A DNA stretch of 64,000 nucleotides from Pseudooceanicola marinus (GCF_020177265.1 NZ_JAIVMC010000001.1:1-64000); one strand, 5' to 3'. Counted from the first letter of the stretch, positions 15,203 through 24,397 are shown. Numbers and translations are program-made. The notes: a model not told the origin generated them from the sequence alone.

Positions 15203-16957
15203 ATGGAGAACGAAAGCCCCCCGGCCGGTCATTCCGGCCGCACCATTTCCTGGCGCGCGCGCATCGCCCTGGCGTTGTTCCTGGTCGTGGTGATCGTCAT
15301 CATGGCCGTGACCAACGCCATGCTGATGCAGCGCTATACCGAGCCGACCCGCAACCGGGCCGAGCTGCGCCTGGCGCTGTTCGGGGCCAATATCGTCAGT
15401 GAGTTGCAACTGAACTCGATCGTGCCGCAGCTGCTGGCCCGCGACCAGGAGTTGATCGGCGCGCTCAACAGCGACGATTTCAGCACCTCGACCCTGCGGC
15501 TGATGTCCTTCCTCGACGAGATCAGCGCCCAGGGGCTGGTGCTGCTGGACGAGGACGGGCGCATCGTGGCGGCCACCAACCGCAACCGCCTGGGCGAGAA
15601 CCACCGCCAGAGCCGCTATTTCATCGAGGCGCAGCGCTCGAACGGGACGGTGTTCAGCGTCATTCCCCGCGAAACCGGCGGCTTCAGCTTCGTCTATTCG
15701 CGGCGCATCGACTTTCAGGGCAGCCTGATCGGCGTCATCATGGTGGAGGCCGATCTGGCGAAGTTCGAACGCTCCTGGGCGGGGATCTCGGACGCGCTGC
15801 TGGTCAAGGACAGCGAGGGGCGGATCATCCTGTCGACCGAGCCGCTTTGGCGGGGCCTGACAGAGGATCAGGCCGTGGCGCGCGAGACCCCGTCGTCCGC
15901 CATCGAACGGGCGCTTTATGCCACCACCGACTGGACGACCGAGGTGGATGGCTACCTTGAGGGGGAAGCGGTGATGCGCGTCGGCTCCCGCATTCCGTTC
16001 CGCGGCTGGCAGGTGGTCAGCTATACCTCCTACCAGTCCGTGCGCGAGCGGGTGAACGGCGTCCTGGCGCTGGAGATCATGGGCTTCGCCATCCTTCTGG
16101 CGCTGGCCTTCTACGCCCTGTCGCGCAAGACCATGCTGCGGCTGTCGGTTTTCCAGCGGGAGTCGGCGGATCTGCGCGCGCTGAACGAACGGCTGCAGCG
16201 GGAAATCGCCGAACGGGAGCGCATGGAGAAGAACCTGGAAGTGGCTGAACAGACCATCGCCCAGAGCCAGAAGCTGGCGGCCCTGGGCGAGATGTCGGCC
16301 GCCGTGGCGCATGAGCTGAACCAGCCGCTGGCGGCGATGAAGACCTACCTGGCCGGCGCGCAGCTGCTGCTGAAGCGCGCGCGCCCCGACGAGGCGCTGG
16401 CCAGCTTCAGCCGGATCGACGATCTCATCGGTCGCATGGGCGCCATCACCCGCCAGTTGAAGAGCTATGCGCGCACCGGCGGGGACGGGTTTACCCCTGT
16501 AAACGTTGGCGATGCGCTGGCGTCGTCCCTGTCGATGATGGAGCCGCAGCTGCGCCAGCGGAAGGTGCGGATCACCCGCGCGCTGCCCGAACGCCCGGTG
16601 ATGGTCATGGCCGACCGGGTGCGGCTGGAGCAGGTGATGATCAACCTGCTGAAGAACGCGCTGGATGCCACCGCCAACGTGGAGGATGCCAAGATCGACA
16701 TCCTTCTGTCGGCGGGGGAGACGGCCACGCTGACCGTGCGCGACAACGGCGAGGGGATCCAGGATCTGGATGCCCTGTTCGAGCCATTCTACACCACCAA
16801 GCAGCCCGGTGACGGTACTGGTCTGGGCCTGGCGATCTCGTCAGGGATCATTGCCGACCTAGGTGGTCGGCTGACGGCCCGGAACGCCGAGGCGGGCGGC
16901 GCGGTTTTCGAGGTGCAGCTTCCGATCCTCTCGGATGAGATCGAAGCGGCAGAGTAA
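15203..16957 (+). CDS. dctB: C4-dicarboxylate sensor histidine kinase DctB-type
   Basis: This 584-residue membrane kinase has a transmembrane helix at about 20-42, a periplasmic double-PDC/Cache sensor (about 45-290), a second helix at about 292-312, a coiled-coil linker rich in Arg/Glu, then the H box AVAHELNQPLAAM (phospho-His) and an ATPase domain with N-box NLLKNALDA, DNGEGI and GTGLGLAIS. DctB senses succinate-type acids and phosphorylates DctD. dctD starts 23 bases downstream. No transporter gene is adjacent. Confidence 0.9.
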   Translation: MENESPPAGHSGRTISWRARIALALFLVVVIVIMAVTNAMLMQRYTEPTRNRAELRLALFGANIVSELQLNSIVPQLLARDQELIGALNSDDFSTSTLRLMSFLDEISAQGLVLLDEDGRIVAATNRNRLGENHRQSRYFIEAQRSNGTVFSVIPRETGGFSFVYSRRIDFQGSLIGVIMVEADLAKFERSWAGISDALLVKDSEGRIILSTEPLWRGLTEDQAVARETPSSAIERALYATTDWTTEVDGYLEGEAVMRVGSRIPFRGWQVVSYTSYQSVRERVNGVLALEIMGFAILLALAFYALSRKTMLRLSVFQRESADLRALNERLQREIAERERMEKNLEVAEQTIAQSQKLAALGEMSAAVAHELNQPLAAMKTYLAGAQLLLKRARPDEALASFSRIDDLIGRMGAITRQLKSYARTGGDGFTPVNVGDALASSLSMMEPQLRQRKVRITRALPERPVMVMADRVRLEQVMINLLKNALDATANVEDAKIDILLSAGETATLTVRDNGEGIQDLDALFEPFYTTKQPGDGTGLGLAISSGIIADLGGRLTARNAEAGGAVFEVQLPILSDEIEAAE

Positions 16958-16980
16958 CGACAAGAGCGGAGAAACGTGAG

Positions 16981-18318
16981 ATGCAGAAGGCCATGAAGAT
17001 CGCGATCGTCGATGACGAGCAGGACATGCGTCAGTCGATCAGCCAGTGGCTGGCCCTGTCGGGCTACGATACCGAGACCTTCCCCAGTGCCGAAGAGGCG
17101 CTGAAGACGCTCGGCCCCGATTACCCCGGCATCGTGATCTCGGACATCAAGATGCCCGGCATGGACGGGATGACCTTCCTGAAGAAGCTCATGGGCACCG
17201 ACAGTTCTCTGCCGGTCATCATGATCACCGGCCACGGTGACGTGCCGATGGCCGTGGAGGCAATGCGCCTGGGCGCCTTCGACTTCCTCGAAAAGCCGTT
17301 CAACCCGGACAAGATGACGGCCCTGGCCAAGAAGGCGGCCAATGCTCGCCGTCTGACCATGGACAACCGCCAACTGCGGCGCGAGCTGTCCGATGGTGGC
17401 CAGATCATGAAGAAGCTGATCGGCACCTCGCCGGTTATGGAGCGGCTGCGGGAGGACATCCTCGATCTTGGTCAGGCCGATGGCCACGTCCTGATCGACG
17501 GCGAGACCGGCACCGGCAAGACGCTGGTGGCCCATGCGCTGCACGCCGTGGGCGCCCGCGCCGGCAAGAAATTCGTCCTGCTGTCCTGCGCCGCGCTGGA
17601 GGAGGAGCAGCTGTCGAAACGCCTCTTCGGTCCGATGCAGCCTGACGACAGCCAGTTGCCGGCCGTCGAGGAGGCCCGTGGCGGCACCCTGGTGCTGGAA
17701 GACATCGAGGCCCTGTCGGAAAGCCTGCAGGCGCGGCTGCTTTCGGCGATCAACGAGCAGGGCACGCCATCCGAGACGCGGATCGTCGCGATCTCCAACC
17801 TGCAGGAGCAGGACCGTACCTGCGAGGACGTGCTGCGCCCCGATCTGTTCTACCGCCTGGCCGCGCTGCGCATCACCGTGCCGCCGCTGCGCCAGCGGGG
17901 CGAGGACATCCTGGCGCTGTTCACCCGCCTGTCCGAGCAGTTTGCCGACGAATACGGCTGTGATGCGCCGCAGGTCACCGCGCAGGAGGCCGCGCAGCTG
18001 CTGCAGGCGCCCTGGCCGGGCAACGTGCGCCAGCTGATCAACGTGGCCGAACGCGCCGTGCTGCAGTCGCGCCGCGGCTCCGGCACCATCGCCTCGCTGC
18101 TGATGAGCGAGAACGAGGAGATGCAGCCGGTGATGACCACCGAAGGCAAGCCGCTGAAGGAATACGTCGAGGCGTTCGAGCGGATGCTGATCGACAACAC
18201 GATGCGGCGCCACAAGGGCTCGATCTCCTCCGTCATGGAAGAGTTGTGCCTGCCGCGTCGGACCCTGAACGAGAAGATGGCGAAATACGGCTTGCAGCGC
18301 GCCGATTACCTGAACTGA
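16981..18318 (+). CDS. dctD: DctD-type response regulator lacking the GAFTGA motif
   Basis: This 445-residue NtrC-family regulator has a receiver domain (acidic pocket D11/D12, phospho-Asp55 in ISDIKMPGMDG), an AAA+ domain with Walker A GETGTGKT, and a C-terminal Fis-type helix-turn-helix (about 400-445). Where sigma54 activators have GAFTGA after the LFG motif, this protein reads LFGPMQPDDSQLP and the loop is about five residues shorter. The Walker B region is LVLEDIEAL rather than LFLDEI. It is therefore unlikely to open sigma54 promoters and may act with another sigma factor. Confidence 0.88.
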   Translation: MQKAMKIAIVDDEQDMRQSISQWLALSGYDTETFPSAEEALKTLGPDYPGIVISDIKMPGMDGMTFLKKLMGTDSSLPVIMITGHGDVPMAVEAMRLGAFDFLEKPFNPDKMTALAKKAANARRLTMDNRQLRRELSDGGQIMKKLIGTSPVMERLREDILDLGQADGHVLIDGETGTGKTLVAHALHAVGARAGKKFVLLSCAALEEEQLSKRLFGPMQPDDSQLPAVEEARGGTLVLEDIEALSESLQARLLSAINEQGTPSETRIVAISNLQEQDRTCEDVLRPDLFYRLAALRITVPPLRQRGEDILALFTRLSEQFADEYGCDAPQVTAQEAAQLLQAPWPGNVRQLINVAERAVLQSRRGSGTIASLLMSENEEMQPVMTTEGKPLKEYVEAFERMLIDNTMRRHKGSISSVMEELCLPRRTLNEKMAKYGLQRADYLN

Positions 18319-19023
18319 GGGCAGGGCGGGGCGCGCGGATCGCGGCCCGCCCGTCACCCCCGGGCCGTCCCTGTGGGGCGGCCCATTCCGGGACGAGCTG
18401 CGGGGAGGGCCCTTACGCCGATCTCCGGTCTTGCCATGCCGCCCCGCTCGCCACGTCACCCGACTGACCTCAAAGAGGCACGCTTGTGCCTTGCGATCCG
18501 CCTTGCCAGGCCGGAGAGGTGGTCAGAGCGAAGGCATTCCGCTGTTCCCGCTTCGGTTGTGTTATTTTCTGCATTGTCAGAGGGCCATGATGCACCTTAT
18601 GTTCATGAAACGGCCATAAGCGTTTCCATCGAGGTTTCGCAGAGGCCTGAAGAGTTTCGCTGGCCCCGGATGTGACGGGAAGAACCTCCGTTCGGACGCC
18701 AGATCGATTGAACCCCTCATGGGTTTCGCACTTGCCGAAGGATCTCACGGGGTCGCTTCGGTTCAGAATGGGCGGCTGCCCGGCACCAGGAAGCTTCGGA
18801 CGGTTCACGAAACCGGGGGCTTAACCGGGCCGGAAGGCCGTCGGAGAAGAAACGCGATGACGCGCGACAGGATCGAGACAGGCCGGAGGCACGCCCATGC
18901 AGGCGGCCCTTGCCGCGTCGATGCCGGCGCCCAAGTCGCCCCTGACAGTCACGCCCTCAATGCCTTCGCTCCCCCCGGGTTCCGCCCGGGCGACGGGGGC
19001 GTTTCGGCGTGCAATTGGAACAC
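18319..19023. other. Long leader / 5' UTR region of rne
   Basis: About 705 bases without a supportable gene lie before rne. It starts with a GC hairpin GGGCCGTCC/GGGGCGGCCC (18362-18384, possible dctD terminator), then an AT-richer stretch at 18540-18680 that may hold the promoter. It ends with a CCCGGG-TTCCG-CCCGGG hairpin (about 18979-18995) close to the start codon. rne mRNAs in other bacteria are autoregulated through long leaders; the same is inferred here. Confidence 0.5.
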
Positions 19024-21687
19024 ATGGCCAAGAAAATGCTTATCGACGCCACCCACGCGGAAGAAACCCGCGTCGTGGTGGTGGATGGAAACAAGGTCGA
19101 GGAATTCGACTTCGAATCCGAAAACAAACGGCAACTCGCCGGCAATATCTATCTTGCAAAGGTAACCCGGGTCGAACCGTCGCTGCAGGCGGCCTTCGTC
19201 GACTACGGCGGCAACCGCCACGGCTTCCTTGCCTTCTCGGAAATCCACCCGGACTACTACCAGATCCCGGTCGCGGACCGTGAGGCCCTGATGGAGGAAG
19301 AGCGCGCCTATGCCGAGGCGATGCGCGCCCGCGAGGAAGAAGACGAGAAGCCGAAGAAGAGCCGCTCGCGCACCCGGTCGCGCGCCGCCAAGGCCGACAG
19401 CGCCGATGCGACGGTCTCCAAGGAGGCCACGGACGGCGACAGCGACCAGATCGAGGGGATGGAAACCATCGACCTCGACGCGGGCGATTCCACCGAAGAG
19501 GGCAGCTCGCCCATGGAAACCGTGCGCGAGACGCCGGTGGAGGAGCCCGAAGACGGATCCGGCGACGAGGCGCTGAGCGCCGAGGATGACGCGGCCGAGG
19601 CCTCCGACGACAGCAGCGACGATGACGGCGAAGGCGAGGGCAACGCCCCGCGCAAGGGCCGGTCGCGTTCGCGCAGCTCGTCGGAGAAGGACAGCGACAT
19701 CGAGTCGGTGGCCGATGACGACGATCACGAGGATATCCGCCCGCCGCGCAAGCCGCGCCCCAAGCGCTACAAGATCCAGGAAGTCATCAAGGTCCGCCAG
19801 ATCCTGCTGGTGCAGGTCGTCAAGGAAGAGCGTGGCAACAAGGGCGCGGCCCTGACCACCTACCTCTCCCTCGCGGGCCGCTACTGCGTCCTGATGCCCA
19901 ACACCGCCCGTGGTGGCGGCATCTCCCGCAAGATCACCAATGCCGCCGACCGCAAGAAGCTGAAGGAGATCGCCGCCGAGATCGACGTGCCGACCGGCGC
20001 GGGTCTGATCGTGCGCACGGCTGGCGCCAAGCGCACCAAGACCGAGATCAAGCGCGACTACGAATACCTGCAGCGCCTGTGGGAACAGATCCGCGAACTG
20101 ACGCTGAAATCTATCGCGCCGGCGAAGATCTACGAGGAAGGCGACCTGATCAAACGCTCGATCCGCGACCTCTATAGCCGCGAGATCGACGAGGTTCTGG
20201 TGGAAGGCGAACGCGGCTACCGCAACGCCAAGGACTTCATGAAGATGATCATGCCGTCCCACGCCAAGAACGTGAAGCATTACACCGACCCGCTGCCGCT
20301 GTTCGCGCGCTACCAGGTCGAGAGCTACCTGGGCGGCATGTTCAACCCGACGGTGCAGCTGAAATCCGGTGGCTACATCGTGATCGGCGTGACCGAGGCG
20401 CTGGTGGCGATCGACGTGAACTCCGGCCGGGCCACCAAGGAAGGGTCGATCGAGGAGACCGCGACGAAGACCAACCTGGAGGCCGCCGAAGAGGTGGCGC
20501 GCCAGCTGCGTCTGCGCGACCTGGCCGGGCTGATCGTCATCGACTTCATCGACATGGACGAGCGCAAGAACAACCTCGCCGTCGAAAAGAAGATCAAGGA
20601 CAAGCTGAAGACCGACCGTGCGCGCATCCAGGTTGGCCGCATCTCGGGCTTCGGCCTGCTGGAGATGTCGCGCCAGCGTCTGCGCCCCGGCATGATCGAA
20701 GCCACGACGCAGCCCTGTTCGCATTGCCACGGCACCGGCCTGATCCGGTCTGACGACAACATGGCCCTGTCCGTGCTGCGTCAGATCGAGGAAGAGGGCA
20801 CCCGCCGCCGTACCCGCGAGGTTCTGGTGAAGGTGCCCGTGGGCATCGCCAACTACCTGATGAACCAGAAGCGCGAGCATGTGGCGATGATCGAGGCCCG
20901 CTATGGCATGGCCGTGCGGATCGAGGGCGTGCCCTCGATGGTCTCGCCCGACTGCGAGATCGAGAAGTTCAAGACCGCCACCCGCAAGGTGGCCGAGGTG
21001 GCCCATGTCATCTCAGCCAGCAGCTCGCTGATGGACAGCATCGACGAGTCGAGCGAGGAGGAGGACGAGAGCGAGGTTCCGGAAACCCCGGAGGAGGAAA
21101 CCGCTGCCTCCGAGGGGGGCAATCGCTCCGAGGCACCCTCCGGCAATGGCGAGGACGGCGACCAGCCGAAGAAGAAACGTCGTCGGCGCCGTCGGCGTCG
21201 GAAGAACAAGGGCGACAACGGGTCTGGCGATGATTCCGTGAGCGGGGACGACAACGTCTCCGGCGAGGATCAGCAGCCGGCGAAGGCGGCAGAGGCCAAG
21301 GCGCCGAAAGATGCCTCCGCCAAGGACAATTCGGAGCCCGAGGCTGCTCCTGTAGAGGCCAAGGCAGCCGAGGAGGCCGCTCCCGTGGCCGAAGTGGCGG
21401 AAGAAGCACCGGCGCAGGACGCGACGCCGGTCGAGGCCGAGACGCCCGCTGCGAAGACCTCCGAGGATGCTCCCGCCTCCGAGGCCGAACCGGCTGCCGA
21501 GGAGGTTGCGGAGGCGGCCGAGGCGGAAACCGCCGAGGCAGCCCCGGCAGAAGCCGAGGAGACGCCCGCCGAGGAAGAGCGCGCGCCGGAGCCTGCCATG
21601 GCCGAGGCCGAGGCCGAGGCTGCGAAGGAGCCCGAAGAGGCCGCCCCGGCCAAGCCCAAGAAACGTGGCTGGTGGTCGCTGGGCTGA
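19024..21687 (+). CDS. rne: Ribonuclease E
   Basis: This 887-residue endoribonuclease is the core of the RNA degradosome. The S1 domain starts at residue about 35 (GNIYLAKVTRVEPSLQAAFV) and is split by a long acidic/RS-rich insertion (about residues 90-245), as known for alphaproteobacterial RNase E. The DNase I-like catalytic region has the two metal Asp residues in VAIDVNSG and IVIDFIDM. The Zn-link is CSHCHG. The tail is disordered: an Arg/Lys cluster (RNA-binding) and Ala/Glu repeats, ending in the conserved KKRGWWSLG. The second ATG (19024) gives the standard N-terminus MAKKMLIDATH. Confidence 0.95.
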   Translation: MAKKMLIDATHAEETRVVVVDGNKVEEFDFESENKRQLAGNIYLAKVTRVEPSLQAAFVDYGGNRHGFLAFSEIHPDYYQIPVADREALMEEERAYAEAMRAREEEDEKPKKSRSRTRSRAAKADSADATVSKEATDGDSDQIEGMETIDLDAGDSTEEGSSPMETVRETPVEEPEDGSGDEALSAEDDAAEASDDSSDDDGEGEGNAPRKGRSRSRSSSEKDSDIESVADDDDHEDIRPPRKPRPKRYKIQEVIKVRQILLVQVVKEERGNKGAALTTYLSLAGRYCVLMPNTARGGGISRKITNAADRKKLKEIAAEIDVPTGAGLIVRTAGAKRTKTEIKRDYEYLQRLWEQIRELTLKSIAPAKIYEEGDLIKRSIRDLYSREIDEVLVEGERGYRNAKDFMKMIMPSHAKNVKHYTDPLPLFARYQVESYLGGMFNPTVQLKSGGYIVIGVTEALVAIDVNSGRATKEGSIEETATKTNLEAAEEVARQLRLRDLAGLIVIDFIDMDERKNNLAVEKKIKDKLKTDRARIQVGRISGFGLLEMSRQRLRPGMIEATTQPCSHCHGTGLIRSDDNMALSVLRQIEEEGTRRRTREVLVKVPVGIANYLMNQKREHVAMIEARYGMAVRIEGVPSMVSPDCEIEKFKTATRKVAEVAHVISASSSLMDSIDESSEEEDESEVPETPEEETAASEGGNRSEAPSGNGEDGDQPKKKRRRRRRRRKNKGDNGSGDDSVSGDDNVSGEDQQPAKAAEAKAPKDASAKDNSEPEAAPVEAKAAEEAAPVAEVAEEAPAQDATPVEAETPAAKTSEDAPASEAEPAAEEVAEAAEAETAEAAPAEAEETPAEEERAPEPAMAEAEAEAAKEPEEAAPAKPKKRGWWSLG

Positions 21688-21711
21688 TCCCGCGCCCCAT
21701 ACCCGGACACG

Positions 21712-21740
21712 GAAGGCCGCCCCCTGGGGCGGCCTTCTTG
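21712..21740 (+). terminator. Terminator after rne
   Basis: GAAGGCCGCCCC (21712-21723) and GGGGCGGCCTTC (21726-21737) form a near-perfect hairpin followed by TTG. Confidence 0.8.
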
Positions 21741-21882
21741 CGTTTGAAGGTGTTCAGGCGCGGTCCCAGCCCATTTGCCTGCGGGGAGGGGGGGGCGCCG
21801 ACACCGAGCGCCGTGCCAGGATGGAGAAAGCGATACTTATCAAAGGGATGCGTCTTTTTTCCATGAGTGTTGTTTTTCCTGC

Positions 21883-21910
21883 TTGACGGTTTCGGCCCCT
21901 CCGCTTAGAA
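21883..21910 (+). promoter_or_regulatory. Promoter of first tRNA-Asp
   Basis: TTGACG (21883-21888), 16 bases, TTAGAA (21905-21910), placed 20 bases before the mature tRNA end. A GC-rich discriminator follows, as expected for a stable-RNA promoter. Confidence 0.65.
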
Positions 21911-21929
21911 CGCCCTCCACGGTGAGAGA

Positions 21930-22006
21930 GCGGTTGTAGCTCAGTTGGTTAGAGTGCCGGCCTGTCACGCCGGAGGTCGCGGGTTCGAGCCCCGTCAACC
22001 GCGCCA
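21930..22006 (+). tRNA. tRNA-Asp (GTC), copy 1
   Basis: This is a 77-base cloverleaf with encoded CCA. The acceptor GCGGTTG pairs with CAACCGC, discriminator G, anticodon GTC in loop CTGTCAC. It is identical to the copy at 22146-22222 and is followed by its own terminator. Confidence 0.97.
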
Positions 22007-22018
22007 TCACCGTCCTAG

Positions 22019-22044
22019 AAAGCGTCCCTTCGGGGGCGCTTTTT
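22019..22044 (+). terminator. Terminator after tRNA-Asp copy 1
   Basis: AAAGCGTCCC, TTCG loop, GGGGCGCTTTTT: a tetraloop hairpin with a T run, so the two tRNA copies are independent transcription units. Confidence 0.85.
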
Positions 22045-22105
22045 GCGTTTTCGGCCAAGGCGTTGCGCCGTCCAAAATTCCTTGCGCGAGGGGCGCATTT
22101 TCTCA

Positions 22106-22133
22106 TTGACCTGCCCGGCGCCCCAGACTATTC
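22106..22133 (+). promoter_or_regulatory. Promoter of second tRNA-Asp
   Basis: TTGACC (22106-22111), 16 bases, CTATTC (22128-22133), 12 bases before the tRNA. The -10 match is modest. Confidence 0.5.
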
Positions 22134-22145
22134 CACGCCCTACGC

Positions 22146-22222
22146 GCGGTTGTAGCTCAGTTGGTTAGAGTGCCGGCCTGTCACGCCGGAGGTCGCGGGT
22201 TCGAGCCCCGTCAACCGCGCCA
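22146..22222 (+). tRNA. tRNA-Asp (GTC), copy 2
   Basis: The sequence is identical to copy 1 over 77 bases including CCA, with a different upstream promoter sequence. Duplicated tRNA-Asp genes raise capacity for Asp codons; the flanks do not suggest a recent duplication of more than the gene itself. Confidence 0.97.
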
Positions 22223-22538
22223 CTTTCCTCCCAGATCATCTTCAGATGCCCATGGTCGAAGTGGCCCCGACGCGCGTCGGTTCCCGACCGTGCCTGTCTC
22301 TGCCGCATGCCACGCCCGGCCTGCGAAGCAGGGCGCCTGATTGCTCCCAACAAGCTCGCCCTGGAAGCCTCTAGCCGACAGGACCTCCAGTCTTAGGCAT
22401 ACGTGATCCGCCGGCGGCAAGCACCATCCCGCTTCTTCACGTCGTCGAAAATACTCCGGGGGAGTCTCCGGCACGGAGACGGGGGCAGAGCCCCCCGCCG
22501 CCGTCGCATCCCGGCCTGACGCCGCCCCTGCGCGCCTC
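22223..22538. other. Intergenic region with inverted GC-rich repeat
   Basis: No supported gene was seen. The section at 22447-22499 is the dispersed repeat. The open frames here are shadows of the repeat and tRNA. Confidence 0.45.
22447..22499 (-). repeat. Dispersed GC-rich intergenic repeat (copy 3, inverted)
   Basis: On the minus strand this reads GGGGGGCTCTGCCCCCGTC, a second dyad TCCGTGCCGGA, then GACTCCCCCGGAGTATTTTC. That is the same order as copy 2. It lies just downstream of the minus-strand gene at 22539-22946, so in both places the unit follows a stop codon. Confidence 0.6.
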
Positions 22539-22946
22539 TCAGGGCCGCGAGTGTAGATCGGCGTAGGTGAACCCATCGGGCCAGATGCCGATCCACAGCC
22601 AGCGTTTGCGGTGCTGCAGCTGGTAGAGGACGTGATCCAGATGCGCCTGGTCCAGCCACAGACGGATCGTCTGGTCTTCTTCCTTGTAATAGGGGGGCTT
22701 CAGGTCCTCGGGGGCGCGAAAACGCAGGATGCCGCGCGTCACCTGGGAACTGGGCGAGGCGATACCGGTCACCTCGATCTGGCTGAGGCCGCGCAGCGCG
22801 GGCGCGGCCTCAGCGCCGGTGGTGTGGATCACGTCCTGCACCAGCAGGATCTCCCGCCGGATGTCCGTCACCGCCGCCGAGGCATAGGGTTCGGCCTCGA
22901 TGGCATGCAGGCGGGCGTCGATCTCTTCTTCGATATTCAGGGCCAT
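22539..22946 (-). CDS. Conserved hypothetical protein
   Basis: This 135-residue soluble protein starts MALNIEEEIDARLHAIEAEP, with a helical N-terminal half and a C-terminal half rich in aromatic residues (KPPYYKEEDQ, KRWLWIGIWPDG). A strong GGAGGAGAG ribosome site nine bases upstream supports it. The family is not recognised. It follows the M20 peptidase on the same strand after 56 bases and may be in its operon. Confidence 0.7.
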   Translation of the reverse strand: MALNIEEEIDARLHAIEAEPYASAAVTDIRREILLVQDVIHTTGAEAAPALRGLSQIEVTGIASPSSQVTRGILRFRAPEDLKPPYYKEEDQTIRLWLDQAHLDHVLYQLQHRKRWLWIGIWPDGFTYADLHSRP

Positions 22947-23002
22947 GGCGTCTCTCCTCCGGCCGGCGAAACGGGCCGGGGGAGAGACGCGCGGCGGTTT
23001 CG

Positions 23003-24397
23003 TCAGCGGCTCAGCGCGTCCAGCACCCGGGCCCAGCTTCTGATTCCTTTATGAAAGGAGTTAAGATCGTATTTCTCGTTGGGGGAGTGCAGCGCATCAT
23101 CTTCCAGCCCGAAGCCAATCAGCATGGCGTTCATGTCCAGCAGGCGCCCGAAATGCCCCGCGATCGGGATGGACCCACCGCAGCCGATATAGGCCGCCGG
23201 GTTGGGCCATTCGTCGGACAGCGCCTGGCGCGCCTTCTCGAAGGCCGGGTCGGAGATATCCATCTGTCCCGCGCCGGAGGCGCCATGGGCCTTGAACTCC
23301 ACCTTGCAGTCCTCGGGCAGCAGCTCCTGCACATAGGCGCGGAAGCTTTCGCGGATCGCATGGGGGTCCTGCTGGCCCACCAGGCGGAAGGAGATCTTCA
23401 TGTGCGCCTGCGAGGGCAGCACGGTCTTGAACCCTTCGGAGGTGTAGCCACCCCAGATCCCGTTCACCTCGCAGGTGGGACGGGACCAGACCATTTCCAG
23501 CGGCGTCCGATCCTGTTCGCCGGCCGGTTTCGACAGGCCCACGTCGCCCAGGAACTGGTCGGCGTCGAAGCCCAGACCCTCCCACTGTGCCATCAGCTCG
23601 GCGGGCACCTCCGGCACGCCATCGTAGAAGCCGGGGATGGTCACGCGGCCCTGATCGTCATGCAGCGCCGCCACGACATTGGACAACGCGCGGATCGGGT
23701 TCATCGCCGCCCCGCCGTAGAAGCCCGAGTGCAGGTCCTTGTCCGGCCCCGTCACCGTCAGCTCCTCGCCCAGCATGCCGCGCAGCATGGTGACGATCGC
23801 CGGCGTCTTGGGGTCGAACATGGCGGTGTCGCAGATCAAGGCGACATCGGCTTTCAGCTCCTTGGCGTTTTCCTTCATGTAGGGGATCAGCGACGGAGAG
23901 CCGCTTTCCTCCTCGCCCTCGAAGAAGAAGGTGATGCGGCAGGGGAGTTGCCCGTGCACCTCGGTCCAGGCGCGGCAGGCCTCGACGAAGGTCATCAGCT
24001 GGCCCTTGTCATCGGACGACCCGCGACCACGGATGACGCGGCCCTTGGGCGTGTCCTGGATCTCCGGCTCGAAGGGCGGTGTGTTCCACAGCTCCAGCGG
24101 GTCGACGGGCTGCACGTCGTAGTGGCCGTAGAACAGCAGATGCGGCACGTCCTCGCCCTCGGGGCCGACATGGCCCACGACCATCGGATGGCCGGGGGTG
24201 GGGCGCTTCGACACCTTAGCGCCGATGGAGGTCAGATCGGCCACCAGCCAGTCGGCGGCGGTTTCGCAATCAGCCTTGTAGGCCGGGTCGGTCGAGATGG
24301 AGGGGATTCGCAGCAGCTCCATCAGTCGCTGGGTGGCATCATCCAGATCGCCGTCGATGTGGTTCAGCACGGGATCCAGGGAGGGTGAGGCGGACAT
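23003..24397 (-). CDS. M20-family metallopeptidase (dipeptidase)
   Basis: This 464-residue cytosolic zinc peptidase of the M20 (CNDP-like) family has metal-binding and catalytic motifs YGHYDVQPVD, GRGSSDDKG and EGEEESGSPSL, the HSGFYGG of the lid/dimerisation region, and a late conserved GGSIPIAGHF. It likely hydrolyses short peptides or acylated amino acids; the substrate is not fixed by sequence. AAAGGAG before the ATG at 24397 sets the start, excluding a longer upstream frame. Confidence 0.9.
   Translation of the reverse strand: MSASPSLDPVLNHIDGDLDDATQRLMELLRIPSISTDPAYKADCETAADWLVADLTSIGAKVSKRPTPGHPMVVGHVGPEGEDVPHLLFYGHYDVQPVDPLELWNTPPFEPEIQDTPKGRVIRGRGSSDDKGQLMTFVEACRAWTEVHGQLPCRITFFFEGEEESGSPSLIPYMKENAKELKADVALICDTAMFDPKTPAIVTMLRGMLGEELTVTGPDKDLHSGFYGGAAMNPIRALSNVVAALHDDQGRVTIPGFYDGVPEVPAELMAQWEGLGFDADQFLGDVGLSKPAGEQDRTPLEMVWSRPTCEVNGIWGGYTSEGFKTVLPSQAHMKISFRLVGQQDPHAIRESFRAYVQELLPEDCKVEFKAHGASGAGQMDISDPAFEKARQALSDEWPNPAAYIGCGGSIPIAGHFGRLLDMNAMLIGFGLEDDALHSPNEKYDLNSFHKGIRSWARVLDALSR

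Noticed and set aside
18949-21006. 685-codon frame antisense to rne
   Set aside because: Composition (Gly/His/Leu/Asp) is that of a GC-rich antisense shadow; RNase E motifs are clear on the plus strand.
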